From NCBI GenBank assembly GCA_947463915.1, contig CANHVO010000002.1:1-64000 (forward strand): 64,000 nucleotides of DNA. Reading direction: 5' to 3'. This stretch comes from Planctomycetaceae bacterium. Its GTDB lineage: Bacteria; Planctomycetota; Planctomycetia; Pirellulales; Pirellulaceae. Below, piece by piece: positions 1 through 7,633 of the stretch. The first letter of the stretch is position 1. Every line of letters starts with the position of its first letter. The position numbers were made by a program, and so were the translations under genes. A model generated the notes under the pieces. The model was not told the origin of the DNA, made no database searches, and saw only the letters and a list, made by a program, of their open reading frames with translations.

Positions 1-1
1 A

Positions 2-799
2 GCCAAACCGACGGTGCTCTTCAGCACGCCGAGTTATGCGCTGCACATGGCCGACGACGCGGCCAATCGCGGGATCAATTTGGTCGGCTCGTCGATTCGT
101 CAAGTCTTCGTGGCGGGCGAGCCAGGTGGTAGTGTTCCTGCCATTCGAACCAAGATCGAGTCCGCCTTTGGTGCGCAGGTTATGGACCACGCGGGAGCGA
201 CCGAGGTGGGCCCATGGGGCTTTGGCTCTCTCGACGGCCGGGCGATCCACGTAATTGAAAGCGAGTTCATTGCCGAGTTCTTGCCATGGGAGGCGGGGCA
301 AATTGAGGAGAACAAACCGGCAGAATCGGGGCTTGGTAGTGGCGTTTTCGAATTGGTTCTGACCTCGCTGGGCCGAGTTGGCGCTCCAGTTCTCCGATAT
401 CGAACAGGGGACCTTGTTCGCCCGACGTTTACCGAGGGAGGCGACTGCAACTTTGTAAGGCTAGAATCGGGAGTCGTTGGACGGACCGATGATATGATTG
501 TGGTGCGCGGCGTGAACATTTTCCCGTCGAGCATTGATACAATCGTACGATCGTTCCCTGAGATAACGGAATACAGGCTGACTGTGTCCAAACGAGGAGC
601 GATGGACGAACTAAATCTGGAGTTTGAGTCGAACGCAGCCAGTGAACGAAATGCCTCAGAGGATCTGGCCGAAAAGTTATCGATTCAGCTCAACTTAAGA
701 TTTGAAGTGACCCGAGTCGACAAAGGAATACTTCCCCGTTCCGAGGGCAAAGCGAGGCGCATGTTCGACTTGAGAGCGGTAGGTATGAAACGTCCATAG
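2..799 (+). CDS. Phenylacetate-CoA ligase family protein (PaaK-like), 3' part
   Basis: This is the C-terminal 265 residues of an adenylate-forming ligase whose 5' end lies outside the window; the frame is open to the left edge. The run AGEPGG, then DHAGATEVGPWGF, then the YRTGDLVRP stretch matches the order seen in the PaaK family: substrate loop, adenylate motif, then the hinge Asp before the C-terminal domain. The last 110 residues (from GRTDDMIVVRGVNIFPSSID) form the small AMP-binding C-terminal domain. The family makes acyl-CoA thioesters from aryl acids through an acyl-AMP intermediate, in the cytoplasm. The real substrate cannot be read from this fragment. The stop codon overlaps a family B repeat. 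Confidence 0.85.
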   Translation, partial: AKPTVLFSTPSYALHMADDAANRGINLVGSSIRQVFVAGEPGGSVPAIRTKIESAFGAQVMDHAGATEVGPWGFGSLDGRAIHVIESEFIAEFLPWEAGQIEENKPAESGLGSGVFELVLTSLGRVGAPVLRYRTGDLVRPTFTEGGDCNFVRLESGVVGRTDDMIVVRGVNIFPSSIDTIVRSFPEITEYRLTVSKRGAMDELNLEFESNAASERNASEDLAEKLSIQLNLRFEVTRVDKGILPRSEGKARRMFDLRAVGMKRP

Positions 800-822
800 C
801 GCGACGAGCAAGTTAGTGAATT
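797..822. repeat. Family B palindromic repeat, single arm
   Basis: The bases from TAGCGCGACGAGCAAG onward match one arm of the family B repeat seen near 27473, 30886, 32175 and 32312, with two substitutions. It begins inside the stop codon of the ligase gene, so the element abuts the reading frame. Confidence 0.6.
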
Positions 823-840
823 GGGCAAAGTGCTCAATTG

Positions 841-1062
841 CTTTCACTTTCGTACCAGGGCTGTAGGGCTTGTTCTAGCCACAAAAGGACACAGAACGCG
901 CAAAAAGGAAAAGTAGGAGCGGTTACTTTTGTCCTGCCTAACTAGAAAACTTACTTGTCGTTTGTGCAATTTGTGCCTTTTCGAGGCCAACTGATTCCTT
1001 AGTTTTGCCAAAAAGCACGAAAAGTCAGAGCAATGTAGGCGCTGAGAAACGATTTCAATCCG
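841..1062. repeat. Degenerate CACAAA/TTTGTG repeat remnant
   Basis: The stretch has CCACAAAAGGACACAGAACG near 858-880 and an opposed TTTGTGCAATTTGTGCC near 960-977. This recalls the cleaner inverted repeat at 45121-45248. The arms pair poorly, so it is at best a decayed copy. No gene was seen here. Confidence 0.3.
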
Positions 1063-1090
1063 CATTTAAACAGTCCATGAGATAAAAACG

Positions 1091-1378
1091 ATGCAGTCAA
1101 TATCTACAGTGCTCCTAGCGATCGGTGTGATAGGTGTTTTAGTTTGGCTAATGATTCCAACAGCTCCGACCGGGAACAATAAGATTGGTTCAAACGATCC
1201 GTTTATCGACCCTGACGACTCGTACCAAATTGGGTTGCTCGTCGGCATGACAGGCGGGTCGGTTCCCGATGCAGCAGTGATGCGGTTTGCGCTGCAAAGA
1301 TTCCAAGAGCTCTATGGTCGCCGCGCAACATCGACCGACATCGGAATCGTGCTAGGCTTAATTAACTCAATAGAGTAG
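1091..1378 (+). CDS. Small membrane-anchored hypothetical protein
   Basis: This 95-residue protein is not a family I recognise. Residues 5-24 (STVLLAIGVIGVLVWLMI) form one membrane segment. A short polar linker with NDPFIDPDD follows, then an apparently helical C-terminus (FALQRFQELYGRR). Codon use is like that of neighbouring genes and no longer competing frame covers it. No clear Shine-Dalgarno sequence precedes the ATG. It stands alone between a ligase and a gene-poor stretch. It could be a small envelope protein; function unknown. Confidence 0.5.
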   Translation: MQSISTVLLAIGVIGVLVWLMIPTAPTGNNKIGSNDPFIDPDDSYQIGLLVGMTGGSVPDAAVMRFALQRFQELYGRRATSTDIGIVLGLINSIE

Positions 1379-2257
1379 GCCTGCAGAAACAATTTCGTCC
1401 GCGAATCCTGTGTGCACGTTGATCTCTCGTAAATCCAGGACATGCAGTGTGATGACTACCAGTTGCGAAACGGCAATGACGTTTTCGGCGCTCAATAGGT
1501 GCTCGGCTTTGCTGTCTCGCCACGACTTTCCATACCAAATATAGTCCTGTTCTTAAAATCGGAACTCGCCCGTGATTCCGGAGGAATAGCCGTCCGTATA
1601 CGGGAAAAATCGCCATTGCGAACTCGGATCCGCCGCTCAGTTTTGTTCTACTTGCCTTCACACCCGTGATCTTCAAATCGTCATTGTCGCCAGCTCGGGC
1701 CCTAGCGGAGACGTTCCATCCATCGCATCGTTTACCGCGGACCCTACGAATTCCGTCATGGCGGCGGCAGGCAATGTGGGTTAGCCAAGTTGCAATGCGT
1801 TCAGGAAGCACGCGATTATCGCCGCGACATCGGCGAGGTAAGCGTAAGTTTGCTTAGGCGAGCAGCGGAAGAGAACATACAACGATTCGTAGCTGGGTTT
1901 GCCAGAATTCAGAATGTTCTGAATTCTGGCGAATCCAGCTACGGTAGTTTTCCGCCTGCCGCTCGCCTGAGTAAGCGAATCTTCAACAGCCGAAACGGTT
2001 CACGAGATATTTCGAACTTCTGTATCGATTGAGACGGTTATCGCGGCAAAACTCTGCGGTATCTCGTATGAGTCCACCATTCTCTTGCTGCGGCCAAGAG
2101 CCATTCAAGCTTTGTCATTTCCGACTAACGTCGTCTTGAGTAGACAAAATTAAAACGCTTCGGACAAAAAGCAACGTATAGTTACGTTTGCCGAAAAGGG
2201 GTTGCGTTGCAATCATTAATTCTCCTGAACAGATGGCCAATTCTATTGGGTTTTTCC
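1379..2257. other. Gene-poor interval of about 0.9 kb
   Basis: No convincing gene is present. The reading frames here (for example minus strand 1362-1811) are rich in Arg, His and Cys and low in structure, as expected of chance frames. The only clear content is the family A palindrome at 1852-1976. The segment could be the remains of a decayed gene; I cannot identify one. Confidence 0.5.
1852..1976. repeat. Family A MITE-like palindrome, copy 1
   Basis: A 56-bp core at 1888-1943 has two 27-base arms, beginning CGTAGCTGG and ending CCAGCTACG, with two mismatches and a 2-base centre. Outside it, GGCGAGCAGCGG at the left is mirrored by CCGCCTGCCGCTCGCC at the right, giving an element of about 125 bp. 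Similar copies are at 12040-12159 and 37057-37193. Copy 1 encodes no protein. Confidence 0.85.
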
Positions 2258-5200
2258 ATGACGAGCCCTACTCCGAATAGCGACTTTTCGGCTTCGAACG
2301 AAGGCGATTTCAGCTTGAGCCTGATCGGGCAAACGAGCGGATTCGAGCACATAGGTAAGCTCGAAGAAACGAGTGCGGACAACTCCAATACTCGCCCTTC
2401 TCCCAAAGGCAGACGAGCAAAAGGGGCTGAGCCCCGCCGAATAGGAGGCTACGAACTCGAAGCGCTCATCGGTCAAGGAGGAATGGGCCGGGTGTATCGA
2501 GCCGAAGATTCGACCGGCCGTTTTGTTGCTCTGAAATTGCTGTCCCCGGACTTAGCACGGTCAACGGAAGCTTTGGCGCGATTCAAACAGGAAGGCCTCA
2601 TTGCTGGCCAACTGAATCATCCGCATTGCGTCTTTGTTCACCGTGTCGATGAGGACTCGGGAACTCCGTTCATTGCGATGGAACTCATGACCGGACAAAC
2701 GCTCAAAGACCTTGTTTTGCTGCGAGGTGCACTTCCCTATCAAGAAGCAGTCCGGTTGATTCTGCAATGCATCGACGGATTGATTGCAGCGCACGCGATT
2801 GGAATGATCCATCGAGATATCAAGCCCGCCAATTGCTATCTCGACGATACGGGAAATGTCAAAGTCGGAGACTTTGGATTGGCTCGGTCGTTGGTAGGGG
2901 ATTCGGATCTAACGCAGACAGGCGCTTTTCTTGGAACGCCCCTTTTTGCCTCCCCTGAGCAATTGATTGGTCAAGCCATTGATACGCGTTCGGATATCTA
3001 TTCGTTGACTGCGACGCTCTATTACCTGTTAGCAGGCAAAGCTCCGTTTGAATCTCCTCATCCCGCGCAAGTGATCGCCAAGATTGTTTCCGCAGAACCA
3101 CCCAACTTCCAGTCTGCGGGCATTGATATCCCCCCAGCCCTCGAACGTATCGTCATGAAGGGATTGGAACGCGACACGTCCAAACGCTACGCTTCGTTTG
3201 ATCAAATGCGATACGATCTCGAAGATGCCCTCCAGCCGAAATCGGAAGCAACCACACTGTCGCGTCGCGCGCTGGCTTGGATTGGTGACTACTTCATCAT
3301 AACAACGATCGTTGGGGGCGTCCTGCTCTTGATAGCAATGCTAAGCGACGCGACCAAGAATCCTTTCTCAGCAAATCTGGTTTCGACCGTTTTAGTTTTC
3401 TTCTATTTCCTCGGTCAAGAATCTCTGTTTTCGACAAGCGTTGGCAAAGCCGCCATGCGAATCGCGGTCGTTGACAAGAAAACGGGACTGCATCCAAGCT
3501 TAATTCAAGTGCTGACTCGATCTCTAATCTATGTCATCACGTCGAGTCTACCCATTCTTGTGGTCAAGTACCTACTACCGCTAATGGACTCTCAATGGGA
3601 AGCGTTGTTGTTTTGTTGTTCCGTCATCCTCAATGCGGCTCTAATGCTTTCGACATGGCCAGCCACAAAGAAGCGACAATTGCTACACGACTGGGTTAGC
3701 GGCACTGAGTGTCGCACACAAATTGCCGCGACATCGAATGCTCCAACCAAATTAGCGATTCCCGATTGGAAGCTACCACTCACGACCAGCTTGAGGAATC
3801 CAAAAGCAATGCCTGAAACGATTGGGCGTTTTTCCATCGAAGGGGAGATTGCAATTCAGCCAATGGACCACGGCGCTCGGTGGTTTTTGGCTCGAGATCG
3901 ACAACTTGATAGGGCAATCTGGATAGCATCTTTGGACGGCATATCCTATGCTTTAGCTGGAGCCCAATTTTGCAAATCAAAATCCATGAGGCTTCGTTTG
4001 GTAGAAGAAGGGACCACGGGCGAATCGCATTGGTTTGCTTTTGTAGCCACCGAAGGTATCCCGCTTCAAGAATGCGTGAACCGTGGTATCCAATTCCCCT
4101 GGCCGATCACTCGTTCCGTCTTGACTGAGTATGCGGAGCTGAACATGCTCGTCGGTGATCTTCAAGGTGAGACCGATATGCAAACACTCGAGCACTTAAT
4201 CCGTCCAGAGCGAATATGGATTGAGCCCTCTGGCCGCCTAACGATTGTCGATTTCGTTCTCGAGGAACCGACTGCATCCCGCTCAAAGGCCGGCTCCATC
4301 CAGCAAAGCTTTGTTCGACAAGTTGCTTTTCTAGGCTTGCCCGCGAGCCACCCGCTTCGAACATCGAAAAGTTCTCATACCGTTGCCCCTACCGTACCCC
4401 ATATCGATGGACTCCCGTCGTTGCGGGCCTACAAGCTATTGGAAGCGATTGCGTCGAACAAGCTTGAGCCTACATTGGGGCAACTCTCCGAAGAGCTTGA
4501 CAGGATCAACAAGAACTCCCAAGGAATAACGAATAGACTTCGTTTTTTATCGGCATCGGTGACAGTTGGACTCATGAGTCCGCTGATGTTCCTTGCCGTG
4601 GTTATGTTGTTTTTGCCATCGATCCTTCAATCGACTAAGCTTTTCAACGAGGTCCGGCACATCAAATCGCTGGCCGCGTTCGCCAAAGAACCTGAGCGAT
4701 TCCAGAATGCCTGGGCCCTTGCATCTCCTGAGGCAAAAAGTTATTGGACGCAGGAAGAGAATCAAATGAGAATTCAAAAGACGCTGGAGAAACAATCCTA
4801 TCGATTAGAATCCGCATGGGATCAGTTAGGTAACGTAGAGCGGTTCGTTATCAAGTCGATTTCGCCCGTTGACAGGCCATTCACAAAGCCCCCGACATAC
4901 AGTGCGGACGCAGATTCTGGAACCGAAGTAATCGACGTCCAACTCATGGCAAACATTATGGCCAGTGTTGATCCGATCGCGATGAGAGAGAGTGAAGTGG
5001 CTGGATTTCCTGATGGTCAATTGATCGGAATTGGTATTCTCATCTGCATATTGTGGACCACAGTTACGCTCGGCGGCATCGTTCAGTATTTTACAGGTAC
5101 CTGCATTTGCAATTGGGATGGGCGAAGCCTCGGACTACTGCAGAGTTTTTGGAGAGCGACAGCCCTTTATCTTCCAATCTTCGGATTGGCCATGTCCATC

Positions 5201-5359
5201 GTATACTGCAATGCGCTCGGGTTGGATTACGTTTGGTACGGAACTCAGCTGAAACGCATTTTCCTCATCGTTCCAATCGCTGTCTTGGCTACCACGGTCC
5301 TGTGGTCTCGAAAAACACCGTTGGATGTAATATCCAACACGGTCATGATTCCAAGATAA
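2258..5359 (+). CDS. Ser/Thr protein kinase with RDD domain, pseudokinase-like segment and membrane C-terminus
   Basis: The 1033-residue protein carries a full Hanks-type kinase at about residues 65-325: glycine loop GQGGMG at 72-77, Lys93, HRDIKPAN from 185, DFG at 205-207 and an SPE site. An RDD membrane domain follows at about 335-500. Residues 530-720 look like a second, degraded kinase: RPERIWIEPSGRLTIVDFV stands where the catalytic and DFG loops would be, but the catalytic Asp and Gly are absent. Membrane segments lie near 795-820 and 945-1030. The ATG at 2258 was preferred to a TTG at 2207 because the shared domains need no more. It probably signals at the inner membrane; ligand and substrates are unknown. 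Confidence 0.88.
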   Translation: MTSPTPNSDFSASNEGDFSLSLIGQTSGFEHIGKLEETSADNSNTRPSPKGRRAKGAEPRRIGGYELEALIGQGGMGRVYRAEDSTGRFVALKLLSPDLARSTEALARFKQEGLIAGQLNHPHCVFVHRVDEDSGTPFIAMELMTGQTLKDLVLLRGALPYQEAVRLILQCIDGLIAAHAIGMIHRDIKPANCYLDDTGNVKVGDFGLARSLVGDSDLTQTGAFLGTPLFASPEQLIGQAIDTRSDIYSLTATLYYLLAGKAPFESPHPAQVIAKIVSAEPPNFQSAGIDIPPALERIVMKGLERDTSKRYASFDQMRYDLEDALQPKSEATTLSRRALAWIGDYFIITTIVGGVLLLIAMLSDATKNPFSANLVSTVLVFFYFLGQESLFSTSVGKAAMRIAVVDKKTGLHPSLIQVLTRSLIYVITSSLPILVVKYLLPLMDSQWEALLFCCSVILNAALMLSTWPATKKRQLLHDWVSGTECRTQIAATSNAPTKLAIPDWKLPLTTSLRNPKAMPETIGRFSIEGEIAIQPMDHGARWFLARDRQLDRAIWIASLDGISYALAGAQFCKSKSMRLRLVEEGTTGESHWFAFVATEGIPLQECVNRGIQFPWPITRSVLTEYAELNMLVGDLQGETDMQTLEHLIRPERIWIEPSGRLTIVDFVLEEPTASRSKAGSIQQSFVRQVAFLGLPASHPLRTSKSSHTVAPTVPHIDGLPSLRAYKLLEAIASNKLEPTLGQLSEELDRINKNSQGITNRLRFLSASVTVGLMSPLMFLAVVMLFLPSILQSTKLFNEVRHIKSLAAFAKEPERFQNAWALASPEAKSYWTQEENQMRIQKTLEKQSYRLESAWDQLGNVERFVIKSISPVDRPFTKPPTYSADADSGTEVIDVQLMANIMASVDPIAMRESEVAGFPDGQLIGIGILICILWTTVTLGGIVQYFTGTCICNWDGRSLGLLQSFWRATALYLPIFGLAMSIVYCNALGLDYVWYGTQLKRIFLIVPIAVLATTVLWSRKTPLDVISNTVMIPR

Positions 5360-5392
5360 TCGACTGGTTCAGGCAAAAGAAAAGAACCTCTT

Positions 5393-6541
5393 CTAAATTG
5401 CAGTCCATTTTTCGAGCCGTGAAAAAATGCTCGCCCGCTGTTCAGGTGACGCGTTGCTTACTTGATCGAAACGGCCGTTGAGTGCATCACGAGCATCGTC
5501 TAAGAACCATTCAAAACACTCTGCGCCACGGTTCATGAGCAGATCAAATACTTTGTCCGCGCCGGCGACAATCGCCCAACCGGCGGGCGAATTGTTGTGT
5601 ATCTTCCCTGACCTTGCATTGATGTCAGCGCCGACATCGACAAGCGCTCCTGCCGAAACCGGGCAGTTGTTCCAGGCAGCCATATGCAACGGAGTCGCGT
5701 GATCGTACCCACCCCGAATATCGGGCGTTAAGCCTCGCTTCACCAACATAGCAACCGATTCACGTTGATCGCTCTTTGCAGCAGCATGCAAGGGAGTGGA
5801 ATCGCCGCCGATCGAGAACGTCAAAATGTTATGCACATCATGTTCGTTTCCAGGCGGAAAGAACGACTGATTGATTCGAGCATGAATGAGTTCTGGATTG
5901 GCGTTCAAGAGTCGGTCCAGGGTATCAATGCTTCCGCAGAGTACCGCTGAAAAGATGTCTGGGGATGCTCCTTTGGTCAAGAGGAACCGTGCGACCTCTG
6001 GACGCGTGCTACACAGGTATTGCACTGGGGTACTGTAGTGGTCGATACATCTGCCGTCAATTTCGGCTCCACGATCGAGCAGGAGCTCGGCCACGTCGAC
6101 TGTGTCTGCAAAATGGAGAGGGTGACATCCATCGCCTCCCTTTTCCACCACACGAGCAGGATCGTCATCAAGTAAACGTGTGACCTCACTGCATCGTCCC
6201 AAGCCTGCTGCGGTGTGGACGTCCATTAGTGCACCATGCGAGAGCAGATACTCAGACAAACGTTCGTCTCGGCGAAAGAGCGCGCAATGCAACGGGCTCC
6301 AAGGCCCCATGTTCCAGTCGCTCTTCCTGTTTGGATCGGCTCCCATCTCGATAAGCGCCTCGACTACGGCGGGACGATTGCTAAAGCAAGCCGCCGTCAG
6401 TGGTGTCGCGCCAAAATTGCGGTAGTCAAAACTGTTGAGTATTCCAGGGTCGTCGGCAACGTAAGCTCGCATTCGCTCGATGTTTCCGGCGGCGAGTGCA
6501 TGGAAGAAAGCCATTTGCTCGGGTGTATTATGCTTAACCAT
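5393..6541 (-). CDS. Ankyrin repeat protein
   Basis: The 382-residue protein is built almost wholly of ankyrin repeats. Examples are TPLTAACFSNRPAVVEALIE, the helix after STPLHAAAKSDQ, and TPLHMAAWNNCPVSAGALVD, each followed by a GADxN-type turn. I chose the ATG at 6541 because AGGA lies about six bases upstream and the repeats begin soon after; the frame itself is open further, through a 21-bp direct repeat at 6626-6667. No signal peptide or enzyme domain is visible, so it is probably a cytoplasmic binding protein. Its stop lies 34 bp from the convergent kinase gene. The partner is unknown. Confidence 0.8.
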   Translation of the reverse strand: MVKHNTPEQMAFFHALAAGNIERMRAYVADDPGILNSFDYRNFGATPLTAACFSNRPAVVEALIEMGADPNRKSDWNMGPWSPLHCALFRRDERLSEYLLSHGALMDVHTAAGLGRCSEVTRLLDDDPARVVEKGGDGCHPLHFADTVDVAELLLDRGAEIDGRCIDHYSTPVQYLCSTRPEVARFLLTKGASPDIFSAVLCGSIDTLDRLLNANPELIHARINQSFFPPGNEHDVHNILTFSIGGDSTPLHAAAKSDQRESVAMLVKRGLTPDIRGGYDHATPLHMAAWNNCPVSAGALVDVGADINARSGKIHNNSPAGWAIVAGADKVFDLLMNRGAECFEWFLDDARDALNGRFDQVSNASPEQRASIFSRLEKWTAI

Positions 6542-6625
6542 TTCGATCCTGAGATTTGCGAACGCATGATCGTCATGCGAGGCGACAAGTGATGAACGTT
6601 GAGTCAGGATATCCAGACCAACGCT

Positions 6626-6667
6626 CAAATACAATTTACGTTGGAACAAATACGATTTACGTTGGAA
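6626..6667. repeat. 21-bp tandem direct repeat
   Basis: Two adjacent copies of a 21-base unit (CAAATACAATTTACGTTGGA plus one A) differ at one base. They lie 85 bp upstream of the chosen start of the ankyrin gene. They could be paired protein-binding sites or a recent slippage duplication. Confidence 0.7.
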
Positions 6668-6721
6668 CTGGCGCCGACGAGCTCGCGGACTGTTGATTTA
6701 GTGCTTTCCTAAATGCATTTT

Positions 6722-6767
6722 GTTTAACAGTCAGCCGAAGGCGTACTTTGCAGCTTTGACAGTACGC
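6722..6767. repeat. Family C repeat, copy 1
   Basis: It begins GTTTAACAGTCAGCCGAAGG, and GCGTACT is mirrored by AGTACGC about 14 bases later, so it can fold. The same sequence with changes occurs near 51864 and 62701. Confidence 0.7.
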
Positions 6768-6802
6768 ATCCCCTTCCCCACCAAGCCTATCGGGGGCGTT
6801 CA

Positions 6803-6832
6803 GCAAAAAAGTTTCAATAAAGAACTTTTTGC
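6803..6832. repeat. A/T-rich hairpin upstream of the sigma/kinase operon
   Basis: GCAAAAAAGTT pairs with AACTTTTTGC with one bulged base. It lies about 180 bp before the sigma-factor start. It could act as a terminator or attenuator, but no test is possible from sequence alone. Confidence 0.35.
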
Positions 6833-7012
6833 GAGTGACAATCTTCCGGCCTTTCGGCCTTTGAGAAAGTCTTTGCGAGGATTGAATTAGTTGAGGTTCT
6901 TGGCGAAAATGGCGTGGATTCCTGGTTGAGGCATGGAACCGTTTCCTCGGTTTATGCTTCTCAATCCTCTAGATTCCACCCAATTCCAATCATTCCCACC
7001 CTAAGGCAAAAC

Positions 7013-7633
7013 ATGACGAGCGAGGCGATAACATTGCTCCATGAAGCCAAACAGGGTGGTGCTCGCGAACAGGGTAAGCTTCTCGCTCTTTACGCGAATT
7101 ACCTCAAAATTATGGCCCAGACTCAGCTTGATCGGCGTATCAGGCGACGCGTCAGCCCATCGGACTTGGTCCAAGAGACCTTGCTGGAAGCCCATCGTGA
7201 TTTTTCCGACTTCCGCGGAGCAACCAACGCGGAGTTTGTCGGGTGGCTTCGCCAAATCTTGGTCCACAATCTCATCCGCGTTACGGAAAAACACTTACAG
7301 GCGGACAAAAGAGACGTTCGACGCGAGGTTTATATTCATAAGCTCAATGCGTCACTCGAACACTCCAGTTCGCGATTCGAACATGTCTTGGCCGCGCCTT
7401 TCGAAAGCCCTAGCTCCGAGCTGGGACGCCATGAACGAATGCGGTTGCTCGCGGACGCCATTGCAGAGCTACCTGCGGAACAGCGACAGGTCATCATCCT
7501 GCGGCACATCGAGGGGTTGCCATTTGCTGAAATTGCGGGGCAAATGGAACGATCTTCGGGGGCCTGCCGCATGTTATGGCTTCGTGCGATGGATCAACTC
7601 CGAGGGAAATTGGACGGAATGGAATTCGAATGA
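7013..7633 (+). CDS. ECF-type RNA polymerase sigma factor, planctomycete group
   Basis: The 206-residue protein has the two sigma regions needed for promoter recognition. Region 2 is around SPSDLVQETLLEAHRDFSDF and region 4 is around LPAEQRQVIILRHIEGLPFA followed by the helix-turn-helix. The Arg-rich stretch RRIRRRVSPSDLVQET is typical of planctomycete sigma factors paired with kinases. The ATG at 7013 is preceded by AAGG six bases upstream, so I did not use the earlier in-frame start at 6914. Its stop overlaps the start of the kinase gene (ATGA at 7630-7633). It likely directs polymerase to a regulon controlled by that kinase; target promoters are unknown. Confidence 0.9.
   Translation: MTSEAITLLHEAKQGGAREQGKLLALYANYLKIMAQTQLDRRIRRRVSPSDLVQETLLEAHRDFSDFRGATNAEFVGWLRQILVHNLIRVTEKHLQADKRDVRREVYIHKLNASLEHSSSRFEHVLAAPFESPSSELGRHERMRLLADAIAELPAEQRQVIILRHIEGLPFAEIAGQMERSSGACRMLWLRAMDQLRGKLDGMEFE

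Larger units (their letters stand above)
6542..7012. other. Divergent intergenic region with several repeats
   Basis: This 471-bp gap separates the ankyrin gene (minus) from the sigma/kinase operon (plus). It holds a 21-bp direct repeat at 6626-6667, a family C repeat from 6722, an A/T-rich hairpin at 6803-6832 and a GGCCTTTCGGCC stretch near 6852. Promoters for both sides should lie here, but I could not assign them. Confidence 0.5.

Noticed and set aside
1362-1811. A 149-residue frame on the minus strand.
   Set aside because: It is rich in Arg, His and Cys, has no domain and overlaps other frames of similar quality; it is a chance frame.
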